Numbered from the stretch's first letter, positions 1 through 8,736 are shown. The stretch: 64,000 bases of DNA from JADGOV01 sp963814355 (GCA_963814355.1 CAWFCZ010000018.1:186001-250000), one strand, 5' to 3'. Notes: generated from the sequence alone by a model not told the origin. Translations and numbers: made by a program.

Positions 1-1
1 C

Positions 2-673
2 GCCACGACACCGATCCGTCAACCGCTGCGCCGGGCGCTGGTCGTGGCGCCGGGCTGGGACGCGATGCCCGCCGAGTTGCGGTCGGAGGTGCTGGAGGAG
101 CTCAATGTGACCGCCGTGGAATCCGGCCGGGTCGAGGTGGACACGGCGGTCAAGCCGAACTACCGCGAGCTGGGCCGGCGCTTCGGTGCCGGCACCAAGG
201 CGGTGGCCGCCGCGATCACGGCGGCGCCGGCCGCCGCGATCGCGGCCGGGCTGGCCGACGCCGGTGAGGCGACGGTGTCCGTCGACGGCGCCGACGTCAC
301 GCTCACCGCGGCGGATGTGGTGGTCACCGAGACGCCCCGGCAGGGCTGGGCGGCCGCCTCGGCCGACGGCGAGACGCTCGCCCTGGATCTCACCCTGACT
401 CCGGAGCTGCGCCGGGCCGGGCGGCTGCGCGAGGTCGTACGGCTCGTGCAAGACGCCCGGAAGGCGAGCAACCTGGAGGTGGTGGACCGCATCGAGCTGT
501 GGTGGCAGGCGTCGGACCCGCAGACCGAGCAGGCGCTGCGGGACGGCAGCGAAGCGCTGGGCGCGGAGGTGCTCGCGGTGTCGGTCACCGAGGGGGAACC
601 GCTGGCCGACCTGGTCCCCCATCTGGCGGAGAATGCGGGTGTGCGGTTCTGGCTGCGGGCGGTCGGCGGCTGA
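2..673 (+). CDS. ileS: Isoleucyl-tRNA synthetase, C-terminal part (5' end outside window)
   Basis: Charges tRNA-Ile with isoleucine in the cytoplasm. Only the last 223 codons are present, open from the window edge. They hold the C-terminal tail typical of the long actinobacterial IleRS: RQPLRRALVVAPGWDAMPAE, then NVTAV and VKPNYRELGRRFG, which belong to the post-anticodon-binding extension. The HIGH and KMSKS motifs are outside the window. The gene ends 6 bp from the stop of the convergent yggT. In Streptomyces, as I recall, divIVA lies between yggT and ileS; here it does not. Confidence 0.9.
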   Translation, partial: ATTPIRQPLRRALVVAPGWDAMPAELRSEVLEELNVTAVESGRVEVDTAVKPNYRELGRRFGAGTKAVAAAITAAPAAAIAAGLADAGEATVSVDGADVTLTAADVVVTETPRQGWAAASADGETLALDLTLTPELRRAGRLREVVRLVQDARKASNLEVVDRIELWWQASDPQTEQALRDGSEALGAEVLAVSVTEGEPLADLVPHLAENAGVRFWLRAVGG

Positions 674-679
674 AGCCGG

Positions 680-964
680 TCAGAGACTGGCGGCCACGCT
701 GCGCAGGATGTTGACCAGGATGAACAGCACGAGGAAGGCGAGGTCCAGGGCGACCCCGCCGATCCGCAGCGGCGGGATGACGCGCCGCAGCAGCCGAAGC
801 GGGGGGTCGGTGATGGTGTAGGTGATCTCGAGGACCACCGTCATGAAGCCGGTGGGCCGGTAGCTGCGGGACAGTTGGAAGACCCACTCCATGATCAAAC
901 GAAAGACCAGAAAGAGCAGGAACACCAGCAGGACGTCGCTGAGCACGGTCCCGACTGGCGACAC
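680..964 (-). CDS. YggT family membrane protein
   Basis: A 94-residue integral membrane protein of the YggT family, starting at a GTG. Two hydrophobic segments are visible, at about residues 8-25 and 70-90. They flank a loop with SRSYRPTG and ITDPPLRLLRRVIPP, the conserved YggT signature. The family sits at the end of the dcw cluster in most actinobacteria. Its biochemical role is not firmly known, though links to osmotic tolerance and division have been proposed. It is the last gene of the minus-strand cluster, 61 bp after sepF, and converges on ileS. Confidence 0.88.
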   Translation of the reverse strand: MSPVGTVLSDVLLVFLLFLVFRLIMEWVFQLSRSYRPTGFMTVVLEITYTITDPPLRLLRRVIPPLRIGGVALDLAFLVLFILVNILRSVAASL

Positions 965-1025
965 GTTGCTCCTACTCCCTCACAGACCCGGTTCCCGTGC
1001 GCGGCTGCCACCGCTGAGTTCGAGC

Positions 1026-1541
1026 CTAGCTCTGGTTGAAGAAGCCACCCTCGGCGATGCGCTGCTTGTCCTCGGCGGTGATCTGCACGTTGGCCGGTGA
1101 GAGCAGGAAGACCTTGGCGGTCACCCGCTCGATGCTGCCGCGGAGGCCGAAGATCAGACCCGCGGCGAAGTCGACCAGCCGCTTAGCGTCCGAGTCGTCC
1201 ATCTCCGACAGATTCATGATCACCGGAGTGCCCTCGCGGAAGTGCTCCCCGATGGTCCGGGCCTCGTTGTAGGTCCGCGGATGCAGCGTCGTGATCCGCT
1301 GGGCCGGGCGGGCCGCCTTCACCGGCTCCGCGGTACGCACAGCCGTGGCCACCCCGGCCGCACTGCGCGGCTCGTCCATCCGTCGGACGCTGCCACCACG
1401 GACCGGCGCGGGGGCCCGCTCCTCGGCCGCTGCCCGGCTACGGTCCGGTTCGTCGGCCTCCTCGCCTTCGAGGTCGTAGCGCTCGTCCTCGTCCTCGACG
1501 AGTCCGAGGTATACCGCCATCTTCCGCATCGCGCCGGGCAT
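1026..1541 (-). CDS. sepF: Cell division protein SepF
   Basis: A 171-residue cytoplasmic FtsZ-binding protein that tethers and bundles the Z ring at the membrane. The N-terminus, PGAMRKMAVYLGLVEDEDE, is the expected amphipathic membrane-anchor helix, which supports the start at 1541; ATGs at 1529 and 1520 are alternatives. An acidic, Pro/Ala-rich linker covers about residues 20-80. The DUF552 core follows, with VIMNLSEMDDSDAKRLVDFA and GSIERVTAKVFLLSP. SepF takes over the FtsA/ZipA role in actinobacteria, which fits its place behind ftsZ-pgeF-yggS. Confidence 0.93.
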   Translation of the reverse strand: MPGAMRKMAVYLGLVEDEDERYDLEGEEADEPDRSRAAAEERAPAPVRGGSVRRMDEPRSAAGVATAVRTAEPVKAARPAQRITTLHPRTYNEARTIGEHFREGTPVIMNLSEMDDSDAKRLVDFAAGLIFGLRGSIERVTAKVFLLSPANVQITAEDKQRIAEGGFFNQS

Positions 1542-1655
1542 GCTCGCTGGTCCTCCGGCTTCTCGGTGCTGGGCTGGGTGAGTTTGCTGCTGCTGGGTTT
1601 GCGGCTGCTGGGTGAAAATGCTCGGGTCAGGGATCGCCGGGCGGGAAACCCGACC

Positions 1656-2405
1656 TTATCGCAGGAGCATAGGCGGGCGGCCGCCGAAGATGGCGGTTCC
1701 GACACGCACATGGGTGGCACCGGCCGCAATCGCCGCGGCCAGGTCACCACTCATGCCGGCCGAGATGATCCCGGCGTCAGGATGGCTGCGCCGCAGGGTC
1801 TCGGCGATTCTGCGCAGCCGCCCGAACGCGGCCGCCAGGTCGGCTCCGAGCGGGGCGACGGCCATCACGCCGCCCAGTCGCAGCGCCGGCGCGGCGGCGA
1901 TCAGCTCGGCCAGCGCCGGCACGGCATCCGGGGACGCTCCGCCACGCCGCGCGGTGCGGTCACTGTGAGGGGTGCCGAGGTCGACCTGCACCAGCCCGAC
2001 GACGTGCCGCCCGGCCCGCTGTGCCCCGGCGGCCAACGCGTCGATGACCGCCGGCCGGTCCAGGGAGTGGACGACGGTGGCGTACCGGGCCACCGACGCG
2101 CACTTGTTGCGCTGCAACTGGCCGACGAAATGCCAGTTCAGGTTCAGGTCCGCGAGTTCCGCCGCCTTGACCCGGGCCTCCTGGTCCCGGTTCTCCCCCA
2201 CCTCCCGTACGCCGAGACCGGCGGCGATCCGCACATCGGCCGCCGGGAAGGTCTTGGCGACGGCCACCAGGGTGACCTCGGCCGGGTCCCGGCGGGCCGC
2301 CGCGGCGGCGGCGGCGATCTGATCGCGGACCGCGGCCAGCCCGGCGCGGATCTGCGCGGTCCGGTCGGCATCGGTGCCCCCCGTGCCGTCCCCGGAGCGC
2401 CTCAC
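1656..2405 (-). CDS. YggS family PLP homeostasis protein
   Basis: A 249-residue PLP-binding, alanine-racemase-fold protein of the YggS/PROSC family, which buffers pyridoxal phosphate and has no known enzymatic turnover. The PLP lysine is in VAVAKTFPAADVR. NWHFVGQLQRNK and GGVMAVAPLG are family motifs, and the C-terminal GMSGDLAAAIAAGATHVRVG binds phosphate. The GTG at 2405 overlaps the pgeF stop (GTGA), a junction used repeatedly in this cluster. The open frame runs further upstream but only as a shadow of pgeF. Confidence 0.92.
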   Translation of the reverse strand: MRRSGDGTGGTDADRTAQIRAGLAAVRDQIAAAAAAARRDPAEVTLVAVAKTFPAADVRIAAGLGVREVGENRDQEARVKAAELADLNLNWHFVGQLQRNKCASVARYATVVHSLDRPAVIDALAAGAQRAGRHVVGLVQVDLGTPHSDRTARRGGASPDAVPALAELIAAAPALRLGGVMAVAPLGADLAAAFGRLRRIAETLRRSHPDAGIISAGMSGDLAAAIAAGATHVRVGTAIFGGRPPMLLR

Positions 2406-3172
2406 CGGCGCACCACGACGCCGGCGAACCGGCCGCTGACCGCGGCGCGCCGGTAGGAGTAGAAGCGGTCGTCGGTGCAGGTGCAGGCCTTGACCCCGTG
2501 GATCCGGCCCACCCCAGTGCCGCGCAGCACGGCGGCGGCCCCACGAGGAAGGTCGAGTGCCGGCGTACCCCACGTGGTCCGCGACGTCACCTCGGGCACA
2601 ACGGCGGCCACCGCCGAGCGCAACTCCGCGGGGACCTCGTAGCAGCAGCCGCCGATGGCCGGACCCACCACGGCCGTCACGTCCGCCGGATCGCTGCCGA
2701 GTGCCGACATCGCCGTCACCGCGTTCGGCAACACGCCGGCCACCAGGCCGCGGCGCCCGGCATGGGCCACGGCGATCACGCCGGCCCGGGCGTCGGCGAG
2801 GATCACCGGTACGCAGTCGGCGACCAGGACGCCGAGCGCCACCCCGCGCAGCGCGGTGACCAGCGCGTCGCACTCGGGGGGCTCACGACCGATCCCGGTG
2901 CCGGGCTCGATCTCGGGCTTGGTATCGGAGTCGGCGGCATCCACCCGGTGGACCCGCGCGCCGTGCACCTGCCGACTGAACACGACCCGCCGCACGCCCA
3001 ACTCCCTAGCCAGCGCGTGACGGTTGGCGGTGACCGCCCGCGGATCGTCCCCGACGTGATCGCCCAGGTTCAGACCGGCGTACGGCGGCGCGCTGTGGCC
3101 GCCGGCCCGCTGACTGAATCCGCCGGCGGTCCCGGCCGGTAGCGAAACGGAGAGCAGGCGAACCCCGGCCAC
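2402..3172 (-). CDS. pgeF: Peptidoglycan editing factor PgeF (YfiH, laccase-domain)
   Basis: A 256-residue multicopper-oxidase-fold enzyme of the YfiH/PgeF family. Members hydrolyse misincorporated UDP-MurNAc-L-Ser or act as purine nucleosidases. Metal-ligand motifs are present: FSRQVHGARVH, LVADCVPVILAD, AVAHAGRRGLVAGV and VGPAIGGCCYEV, closing with a C-x-C-T motif near DDRFYSYRR. It starts at a GTG 2 bp after the ftsZ stop, so it is presumably co-transcribed with ftsZ. Its 3' end overlaps yggS by 4 bp. Confidence 0.9.
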   Translation of the reverse strand: MAGVRLLSVSLPAGTAGGFSQRAGGHSAPPYAGLNLGDHVGDDPRAVTANRHALARELGVRRVVFSRQVHGARVHRVDAADSDTKPEIEPGTGIGREPPECDALVTALRGVALGVLVADCVPVILADARAGVIAVAHAGRRGLVAGVLPNAVTAMSALGSDPADVTAVVGPAIGGCCYEVPAELRSAVAAVVPEVTSRTTWGTPALDLPRGAAAVLRGTGVGRIHGVKACTCTDDRFYSYRRAAVSGRFAGVVVRR

Positions 3173-3174
3173 CC

Positions 3175-4545
3175 CTACTTCAGGAAGTCGGGGATGTCGA
3201 GGTCATCCGGGTCGTCGTAGGCCGGGCGACGGGAGGGCTGCGGCGGGTTCGGTCGGGGGACGTTGGGCCGGGCGGGCGGCCCGGCCGCCTCGTAACGCTG
3301 TTCCGGCTGCGGCCGCGACTCGGACGGCACGAACTGCGGCCCGCCGCCCTGGCCGGCTGCGGCAGGCACCGGCTCGTCGAGGCGGCGATCCTCGCCCGGT
3401 GTCTCGGCCGGTGCGCCCGCTGGTTGGTCGAGGCGAATCTCCCGCGCCGGCGCCGGGGTAATCGGGTCGGAACGGCGCTCGGGGCGGCGGAGGTCGTCCC
3501 GGGACTCCTCCCGGCGCGGATCCGGCCGCCGCGACTCCGACTCCCGCGTCACACCGGGACGGCGGCTCTCGACCGGCGCCTCCCGGCGACGCTGCGGCTG
3601 CCCGCCGTCGAAGCCGGCCGCGATCACCGTGACCCTGACCTCGTCGCCGAGCGCGTCGTCGATCACCGCGCCGAAGATAATGTTCGCTTCGGCGTGCGCC
3701 GCCTCACTGATCAGGCGGGCGGCTTCGTTGATCTCGAAAAGGCCGAGGTCGGAGCCTCCGGAGATGTTGAGCAGTACGCCGTACGCCCCGTCGATCGAGG
3801 CCTCGAGCAGCGGGCTGGCGATGGCCATCTCGGCGGCGACGGCGGCCCGGTCCTCCCCCCGGGCGGAGCCGATCCCCATCAGCGCCGAACCCGCCCCTGC
3901 CATGATCGACTTGACGTCCGCGAAGTCCAGGTTGATCAGACCTGGCGTCGTGATCAGGTCGGTGATGCCCTGGACGCCGGAGAGCAATACCTGATCCGCC
4001 GACCGGAAGGCGTCGATCAAGCTCACCTGCCGGTCGCTGATGGACAGCAGCCGGTCGTTCGGGATGACGATCAGCGTGTCGACCTCGCTGCGCAGCTCGT
4101 CGATACCGGACTCCGACTGTGTCGCCCGTCGCTTGCCTTCGAAGCTGAACGGCCGGGTGACCACACCGATGGTCAGGGCGCCCAGCGACTTGGCGATCCG
4201 AGCCACCACTGGCGCGCCACCGGTACCGGTTCCGCCGCCCTCACCGGCCGTGACGAAGACCATGTCGGCACCCTTGAGCACCTCCTCGATGTCCTCGGAG
4301 TGGTCCTCGGCCGCCTTGCGTCCCACGTCGGGATTGGCCCCAGCGCCCAACCCCCTGGTCAGTTCGCGCCCGACGTCGAGCTTGACATCGGCATCGCTCA
4401 TCAGCAGCGCCTGGGCGTCGGTGTTGATCGCGATGAACTCGACGCCCTTCAGGCCGACTTCGATCATCCGGTTGATGGCGTTGACCCCGCCACCACCGAT
4501 GCCGACGACCTTGATGACCGCGAGGTAGTTCTGTGGGGCTGCCAC
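3175..4545 (-). CDS. ftsZ: Cell division GTPase FtsZ
   Basis: The tubulin homologue that builds the Z ring, 456 residues. The N-terminus reads AAPQNYLAVIKVVGIGGGG. The tubulin signature GEGGGTGTGGAPVVA and the T7 loop NLDFADVKSIMAGAGSALMG are intact. A long Arg/Pro/Glu-rich linker (about residues 320-440) leads to the C-terminal peptide DDLDIPDFLK that binds SepF and other partners. I chose the GTG at 4545, which has AGGA 10 nt upstream, over the GTG at 4554. Transcription probably comes both from ftsQ read-through and from promoters in the 650 bp upstream gap. Confidence 0.97.
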   Translation of the reverse strand: MAAPQNYLAVIKVVGIGGGGVNAINRMIEVGLKGVEFIAINTDAQALLMSDADVKLDVGRELTRGLGAGANPDVGRKAAEDHSEDIEEVLKGADMVFVTAGEGGGTGTGGAPVVARIAKSLGALTIGVVTRPFSFEGKRRATQSESGIDELRSEVDTLIVIPNDRLLSISDRQVSLIDAFRSADQVLLSGVQGITDLITTPGLINLDFADVKSIMAGAGSALMGIGSARGEDRAAVAAEMAIASPLLEASIDGAYGVLLNISGGSDLGLFEINEAARLISEAAHAEANIIFGAVIDDALGDEVRVTVIAAGFDGGQPQRRREAPVESRRPGVTRESESRRPDPRREESRDDLRRPERRSDPITPAPAREIRLDQPAGAPAETPGEDRRLDEPVPAAAGQGGGPQFVPSESRPQPEQRYEAAGPPARPNVPRPNPPQPSRRPAYDDPDDLDIPDFLK

Positions 4546-4707
4546 GATCCACACGTCCTAACAGCGACGGGACGGCTGGGCGCGCGTCGCGTCCAGCGGC
4601 TGACTGGGGAGGCTGAACTGGATAGCCGTCACCGGCGATGGCGAGGGGAAGGCGCCACCGGGTTGAGCAGGCCTAGGCCGAGCGTATCGGAGGCCGGTCT
4701 CGACCTC

Positions 4708-4734
4708 AGGTTGAGGCTGAGATGATCTCAACCT
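4708..4734. promoter_or_regulatory. Inverted repeat upstream of ftsZ
   Basis: Arms AGGTTGAG (4708-4715) and CTCAACCT (4727-4734) are separated by 11 bp, about 165 bp upstream of the ftsZ start. The symmetry and position suggest an operator or structured leader of ftsZ. The binding protein is unknown. Confidence 0.45.
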
Positions 4735-4937
4735 TCGGCTTAGGGCTGGACATTAGACCGGGGCGCACGCTCGGTCAAGGACATCCGCTGGACCCGGCTT
4801 GGCGTTCACCGGCTTCGGTCGGGCTTGTGCGGTTATCTCCCCCGAGGCTGTGGGCGTGTCGTCGGCACGCCTCGACCCGCCCCAGCCCCGCCGACCCCGT
4901 CCAACGCCGCTCCTGGCTCGCCCAAACCGCCCGAGTG

Positions 4938-4995
4938 CCATGATCCAGGCCGCGCCAGCCACAGCCAGGTGTGGTCCGTGGGGCCTGGATCATGG
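4938..4995. repeat. Palindromic element, 14-bp perfect arms
   Basis: CCATGATCCAGGCC at 4938-4951 is matched by its exact reverse complement at 4982-4995. The 30-nt interval itself can form a small CCACA/TGTGG hairpin, so the whole could extrude as a cruciform or fold as a long RNA hairpin. It may act as a terminator behind ftsQ or be a dispersed intergenic repeat. CATGATC-type palindromes are, from memory, common in Micromonosporaceae intergenic DNA. Confidence 0.6.
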
Positions 4996-5040
4996 TGGTG
5001 GGCCCGGTCCTGCCGGGTCGAGTGGGGAAGCCTTGTTCTT

Positions 5041-5197
5041 GGCCGAAGGTCACCCGAGTTCGGCCGAAGGTCACCCGAGTTCGGCCGAAGGTCACCCGAG
5101 TTCGGCCGAAGGTCACCCGGATTCTGGCGGAAACCGGCCGGGTCTGGCGGGAAGCCAGCCGGATTCTGGCGAAACCAGCCCCGGGTTTGGCGGGAAA
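5041..5197. repeat. 21-bp tandem repeats followed by a degenerate second repeat
   Basis: Four head-to-tail copies of a 21-bp unit (GGCCGAAGGTCACCCGAGTT plus C) start at 5041, 5062, 5083 and 5104. The first three are identical and the fourth differs at the end. From 5125 to the ftsQ stop a different, degenerate unit of about 20 bp based on TGGCGGAAACCAGCCGG recurs about four times. There are no unique spacers, so this is not CRISPR. The array directly abuts the 3' end of ftsQ. Confidence 0.85.
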
Positions 5198-6124
5198 TCA
5201 GCCGGCGACGGTGACCACGTCGGGCGCCGACACGTCGTACACCCGACCCTTGCGCTTCAGGAGCGCGGCGAGGACCTCGGCCTTTGCCTGCGACCGGTCG
5301 TCGGCCCCCCACACCACCTGGCGGCCGTCGCGGAGCACGAGGGTGACGCCGCTGTCACTGCTGGCAGTGATCCGGCGCATGACGCCGCGCAGCGCCGGGC
5401 CGAGTGCGGTGACCACGCCCACGACCGCCTTGGTGGTGGGATCGGACGGGCCGACCGTGGTCAGCGTTGCCTGCGGCAGTCGCCGAGGCGCGGTCGGAAC
5501 GCTGGCGAAGGCCACCCCGGCGGCGTCGAGGAGAAGGTACGAGCCAGCGCGCGGCACGGCGAGCACCGGGACCCGTTCGGTCACCGCAATGCGTACGGTG
5601 TGCGGCCATGCCCGACGGACGTCCACGTGCGCGACGGCGGGCAGGGCGGCGATCCGACGGGCGATCGGACCGGTATCGAGTCGGGCTAGCGGGACGTCGG
5701 CCGGTACGGCGGCCGCCTGGCGAATGGCCCCGCCGGTCAACCGCTGCTCCCCCCGAACGCTCACCGTGGTGGCCAGGAACAGGCTCGAGCCGAGCAGCGC
5801 GTACCCCACCAGGCCCGAGATCAGCAGGGAGACCAGCGCCAGCACAGTGGTGCGCGGCCGGCGTCGGCGGCGGGTTCCAGGCTGCTTGCCCGTCGACCCC
5901 TTACCGGAGCGACTGGGGAGCCACCTGGCCTGCTTCGCCTCGCCGGTGGCCGACCCGCCGGGCGCCGGCCGGAGCCGAGCGAACCGCTGCCGAAGCCGCC
6001 GAACCTGGCCCGAGGCACCGTCCCCGCCGGTCGCCGGGGCGGTACCCGACGGCTCGTGGCCGGACGGTCGGCCCATGGTGTCGACCACGTCAACGACCCT
6101 GGCAGCCGAGTGCCATCCCAGCAC
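5198..6124 (-). CDS. ftsQ: Cell division protein FtsQ (POTRA domain)
   Basis: A bitopic divisome protein of 308 residues that bridges the early and late division machinery. A long basic, Pro-rich cytoplasmic N-terminus (about 1-95) precedes one membrane span (TTVLALVSLLISGLVGYALL). The POTRA domain follows (VSVRGEQRLTGGAIRQAA, then RIAALPAVAHVDVRRAWPHT), and then the beta domain with VPVLAVPRAG. It starts at a GTG 27 bp after murC; the ATG at 6076 would shorten the cytoplasmic tail to about 45 fewer residues' worth of upstream sequence at most. The gene ends at the repeat array before ftsZ. Confidence 0.92.
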   Translation of the reverse strand: MLGWHSAARVVDVVDTMGRPSGHEPSGTAPATGGDGASGQVRRLRQRFARLRPAPGGSATGEAKQARWLPSRSGKGSTGKQPGTRRRRRPRTTVLALVSLLISGLVGYALLGSSLFLATTVSVRGEQRLTGGAIRQAAAVPADVPLARLDTGPIARRIAALPAVAHVDVRRAWPHTVRIAVTERVPVLAVPRAGSYLLLDAAGVAFASVPTAPRRLPQATLTTVGPSDPTTKAVVGVVTALGPALRGVMRRITASSDSGVTLVLRDGRQVVWGADDRSQAKAEVLAALLKRKGRVYDVSAPDVVTVAG

Positions 6125-6151
6125 TGCGCCACGCCGTGGGAAACATCGAGC

Positions 6152-7594
6152 TCATTCGGATTGCTCCAAGGTCGAGAGGATCTCCGGGCCGAGCATGGTC
6201 ACGTCACCGGCCCCCATCGTGAGGATCACATCCCCCGGATGCGCCGACGCGGCGACCCGCTCGGCCACCGCCACCCAGGACGGCTCGAAGCTGACCAGCC
6301 TCGGCGCAAGCGGCACCGCCCGGGATACGGTGGCGCCGCTCACCCCCGGGATCGGATCTTCCCCGGCCGGGTAGACCTCCATCACCAGCACCTCGTCTGC
6401 CGCCCCGAGCGCCGCGCCGAAAGCCTCGGCGAAGCTGGCTGTCCGGGTGTAGCGGTGCGGCTGGAAGACCGCGAGCACCCGGCCACCAGCGGCCACCTGA
6501 CGCGCCGCCCGCAGCGCGGCAGCGATCTCGGTGGGATGGTGCGCGTAGTCGTCGATTACCCGAACGCCGGCCGCCGTCCCCTTGAGCTCGAAGCGGCGGC
6601 GGGCCCCGGTGAAGCCTCCGAGTCCGGTCGCGAGCGGTGCGAAGGGAAGGCCAAGTCCGAGGCCGGCGGCCAGGGCGGCCGCCGAGTTCAGCGCGTTGTG
6701 CCGACCCGGCACCGCGAGCCGCACCTCGCCGAGGTAGCGGCCCCGCCAGTACGCGGAGTAGGCGGCGGACCCGCCGATGAGTACCACGTTCCGCAGGTGC
6801 AGGTCGGCATCCGGGGTTTCGCCGTACCGGCGGACGTCGGTGCCGGCGGCGGCGGCCTCGGCGGCCAGTCTGGCCGACCCCGGGTCATCCGCGCAGGCGA
6901 CCAGGAACCCCTCGGGCGCCAGCCGGTCGACGAAGCTCCGGAAGGCCGCTTCCACGGCGGCCAGGTCGGCGTAGTGGTCGACGTGGTCGACCTCCAGGTT
7001 GGTGACCACTGCGGCGTACGGCGAGAGCAGCAGGAACGAGCCGTCGCTCTCATCCGCCTCCGCCACGAAGTGCGGGCCACTGCCGGCGTGGGCATTGGAG
7101 CCGGGTTCCCCCAGGTCCCCCCCGATGGCGAAGGACGGATCCAGGCCGCAGCGTTGCAGCGCCACGGTCAGCATGGAGGTGGTCGTGGTCTTGCCGTGGG
7201 TACCGGCTACCGCCACTCCCCGCCGCCCGCTCATCACCGCGGCCAGGGCGGCCGCCCGGGGGAGGATGGTCAGGCCCCGGCGGGAGCTTTCGATCAGCTC
7301 CGGGTTGGTCGCCCGGATGGCGGTGGAGACCACCACGCTGTCCACGCCGTCCAGGTGAGCCGCGTCGTGCCCCACGGCGACGTCGGCCCCGAGCGCGGCC
7401 AGGGCGGCGAGGGCGCGGGAGTCCTTGGCGTCGCTGCCGGACACCCTGACCCCGCGGGCCAGCATGATCCGCGCGATGCCGGACATGCCGGCCCCGCCGA
7501 TACCGATGAAGTGCACCGCGCCGAGTTGCTCGGCGGACGGGTGCGGCGCGGGCCAGGACTCGGTCGGGGTCCGGGTCGCCGGGACGTCGATCAC
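6152..7594 (-). CDS. murC: UDP-N-acetylmuramate--L-alanine ligase
   Basis: An ATP-dependent ligase that adds L-Ala to UDP-MurNAc, the first peptide step of peptidoglycan synthesis. It has 480 residues. The N-terminal UDP-binding motif is VHFIGIGGAGMSGIARIM, the Mur-ligase P-loop is VAGTHGKTTTTSML, EADESDGSF and NLEVDHVDHY are central-domain motifs, and VIDDYAHHPTEI lies in the C-terminal domain. The GTG at 7594 overlaps the murG stop. The open frame continues antisense through murG and ftsW, but that extension is an artefact. Confidence 0.96.
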   Translation of the reverse strand: MIDVPATRTPTESWPAPHPSAEQLGAVHFIGIGGAGMSGIARIMLARGVRVSGSDAKDSRALAALAALGADVAVGHDAAHLDGVDSVVVSTAIRATNPELIESSRRGLTILPRAAALAAVMSGRRGVAVAGTHGKTTTTSMLTVALQRCGLDPSFAIGGDLGEPGSNAHAGSGPHFVAEADESDGSFLLLSPYAAVVTNLEVDHVDHYADLAAVEAAFRSFVDRLAPEGFLVACADDPGSARLAAEAAAAGTDVRRYGETPDADLHLRNVVLIGGSAAYSAYWRGRYLGEVRLAVPGRHNALNSAAALAAGLGLGLPFAPLATGLGGFTGARRRFELKGTAAGVRVIDDYAHHPTEIAAALRAARQVAAGGRVLAVFQPHRYTRTASFAEAFGAALGAADEVLVMEVYPAGEDPIPGVSGATVSRAVPLAPRLVSFEPSWVAVAERVAASAHPGDVILTMGAGDVTMLGPEILSTLEQSE

Positions 7595-8736
7595 GCCGCC
7601 TCCCGCCCGCGGGCGGCGGCGAGCACCATCCGAGCCAGTACCACATCCGCGTCGCGTCGGCCGAGCGCGGCGCCGGCCCGGCTCATCGCGGTCAGCCGGG
7701 CCGGGTCGGTCACCAGCGGCAGCAGGTTCGACCGAATCCACGCGGCGTCCAGGGCCGCGTTGTCCACGGTCCGGGCGGCGCCGGCCGCGACCAGCGGGGC
7801 TGCGTTGAGCCGCTGCTCGCCGTTCCCGATGGGCAGCGGGACGAACACCGCCGGCAGGCCGACCGCGGCGAGTTCGGCGCAGGTCATCGCCCCGGCCCGG
7901 CACAACGCCAGGTCGGCCGCGGCATAGGCCAGGTCCATCCGGTCGGTGTAGGGCAGCAGGACGTACCCCGAGCCGCTCGTCCGGTCCGGGTCGGCCGGCC
8001 CGCCGGCCCGCCCCGCGCCGAGGGCCGCCCCGACCTCCCGGCCGACCTCGGCCGCCTGGGACGCCCCGGCGACGTGCAGCACCTGCACACCGGCGTCCAC
8101 CAACGCCGGCGCGGCCCCGGCCACCGCGGTGTTGAGCCGCTGGGCGCCCTGCGATCCGCCGGTGACCAGCAGAGTCGGTCGGTCCGGATCGAGCCCGAAC
8201 GCGGTGGCCGCCTCCGCCCGACGGGCCGGCCGGTCCAAGGTGGCGATCGCGGTACGCAGCGGGATGCCGACCAGCCGGGCGTGCCGGAGCGGGCAGTTCG
8301 GCGTTCCGGTGGCCACCGCGGAGGTGAGCCGGGCACCCAACCGGTTGGCGATACCCGGCCGGGCATTGGCCTCGTGCACCACGATCGGGATGCGGCGCCG
8401 CCGGGCCGCCAGGTAACCGGGCACGGACACGTACCCACCGAAGCCGAGCAGGACCGAGGCACCGGTGCCGCGCAGCACCGCCTCGACGGCGGCGACGGCC
8501 CCGGCGAGCCGCCCGGGTACCGTCAGGAGATCGACGGAGAGCCGGCGCGGCAGCGGGACGGCCGGCACCAACTCCAGCGGATACCCCCGCGCCGGTACCA
8601 GAGAAGTCTCCAGCCCACGCGCGGTGCCGAGCGCGGTGATCCCGATGCCTGGGACCAGGCGGCGCAGCGCGTCGGCGACGGCGAGCGCCGGCTCGATGTG
8701 ACCGGCGGTGCCCCCACCGGCCAGGACGACGTGCAC
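7591..8736 (-). CDS. murG: MurG N-acetylglucosaminyltransferase (lipid II synthase)
   Basis: Transfers GlcNAc from UDP-GlcNAc to lipid I on the inner membrane face. It has 381 residues with a GT-B fold. The N-terminal glycine-rich loop is VVLAGGGTAGHIEPALA, then GFGGYVSVPGYLAA and VVHEANARPGIANR. The nucleotide-sugar site includes LVTGGSQGAQRLN and LCRAGAMTCAELAAVGLPAVFVPLP. It lies 3 bp behind ftsW and overlaps murC by 4 bp, which fits coordinated membrane-stage synthesis. Confidence 0.96.
   Translation of the reverse strand: MHVVLAGGGTAGHIEPALAVADALRRLVPGIGITALGTARGLETSLVPARGYPLELVPAVPLPRRLSVDLLTVPGRLAGAVAAVEAVLRGTGASVLLGFGGYVSVPGYLAARRRRIPIVVHEANARPGIANRLGARLTSAVATGTPNCPLRHARLVGIPLRTAIATLDRPARRAEAATAFGLDPDRPTLLVTGGSQGAQRLNTAVAGAAPALVDAGVQVLHVAGASQAAEVGREVGAALGAGRAGGPADPDRTSGSGYVLLPYTDRMDLAYAAADLALCRAGAMTCAELAAVGLPAVFVPLPIGNGEQRLNAAPLVAAGAARTVDNAALDAAWIRSNLLPLVTDPARLTAMSRAGAALGRRDADVVLARMVLAAARGREAA

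Larger units (their letters stand above)
4546..5197. other. Long repeat-rich gap between ftsQ and ftsZ
   Basis: About 650 bp without a convincing gene in the otherwise closely packed dcw cluster. It contains three structures listed separately: an AGGTTGAG/CTCAACCT inverted repeat near ftsZ, a perfect 14-bp palindromic hairpin, and 21-bp direct repeats beside the ftsQ stop. Open frames here are low-complexity products of the repeats. In other actinobacteria this gap carries the main ftsZ promoters. I could not pick a reliable -10/-35 pair by eye. Confidence 0.75.

Noticed and set aside
5041..5124. CRISPR-like 21-bp repeats
   Set aside because: The copies are contiguous with no unique spacers and no cas genes are present.
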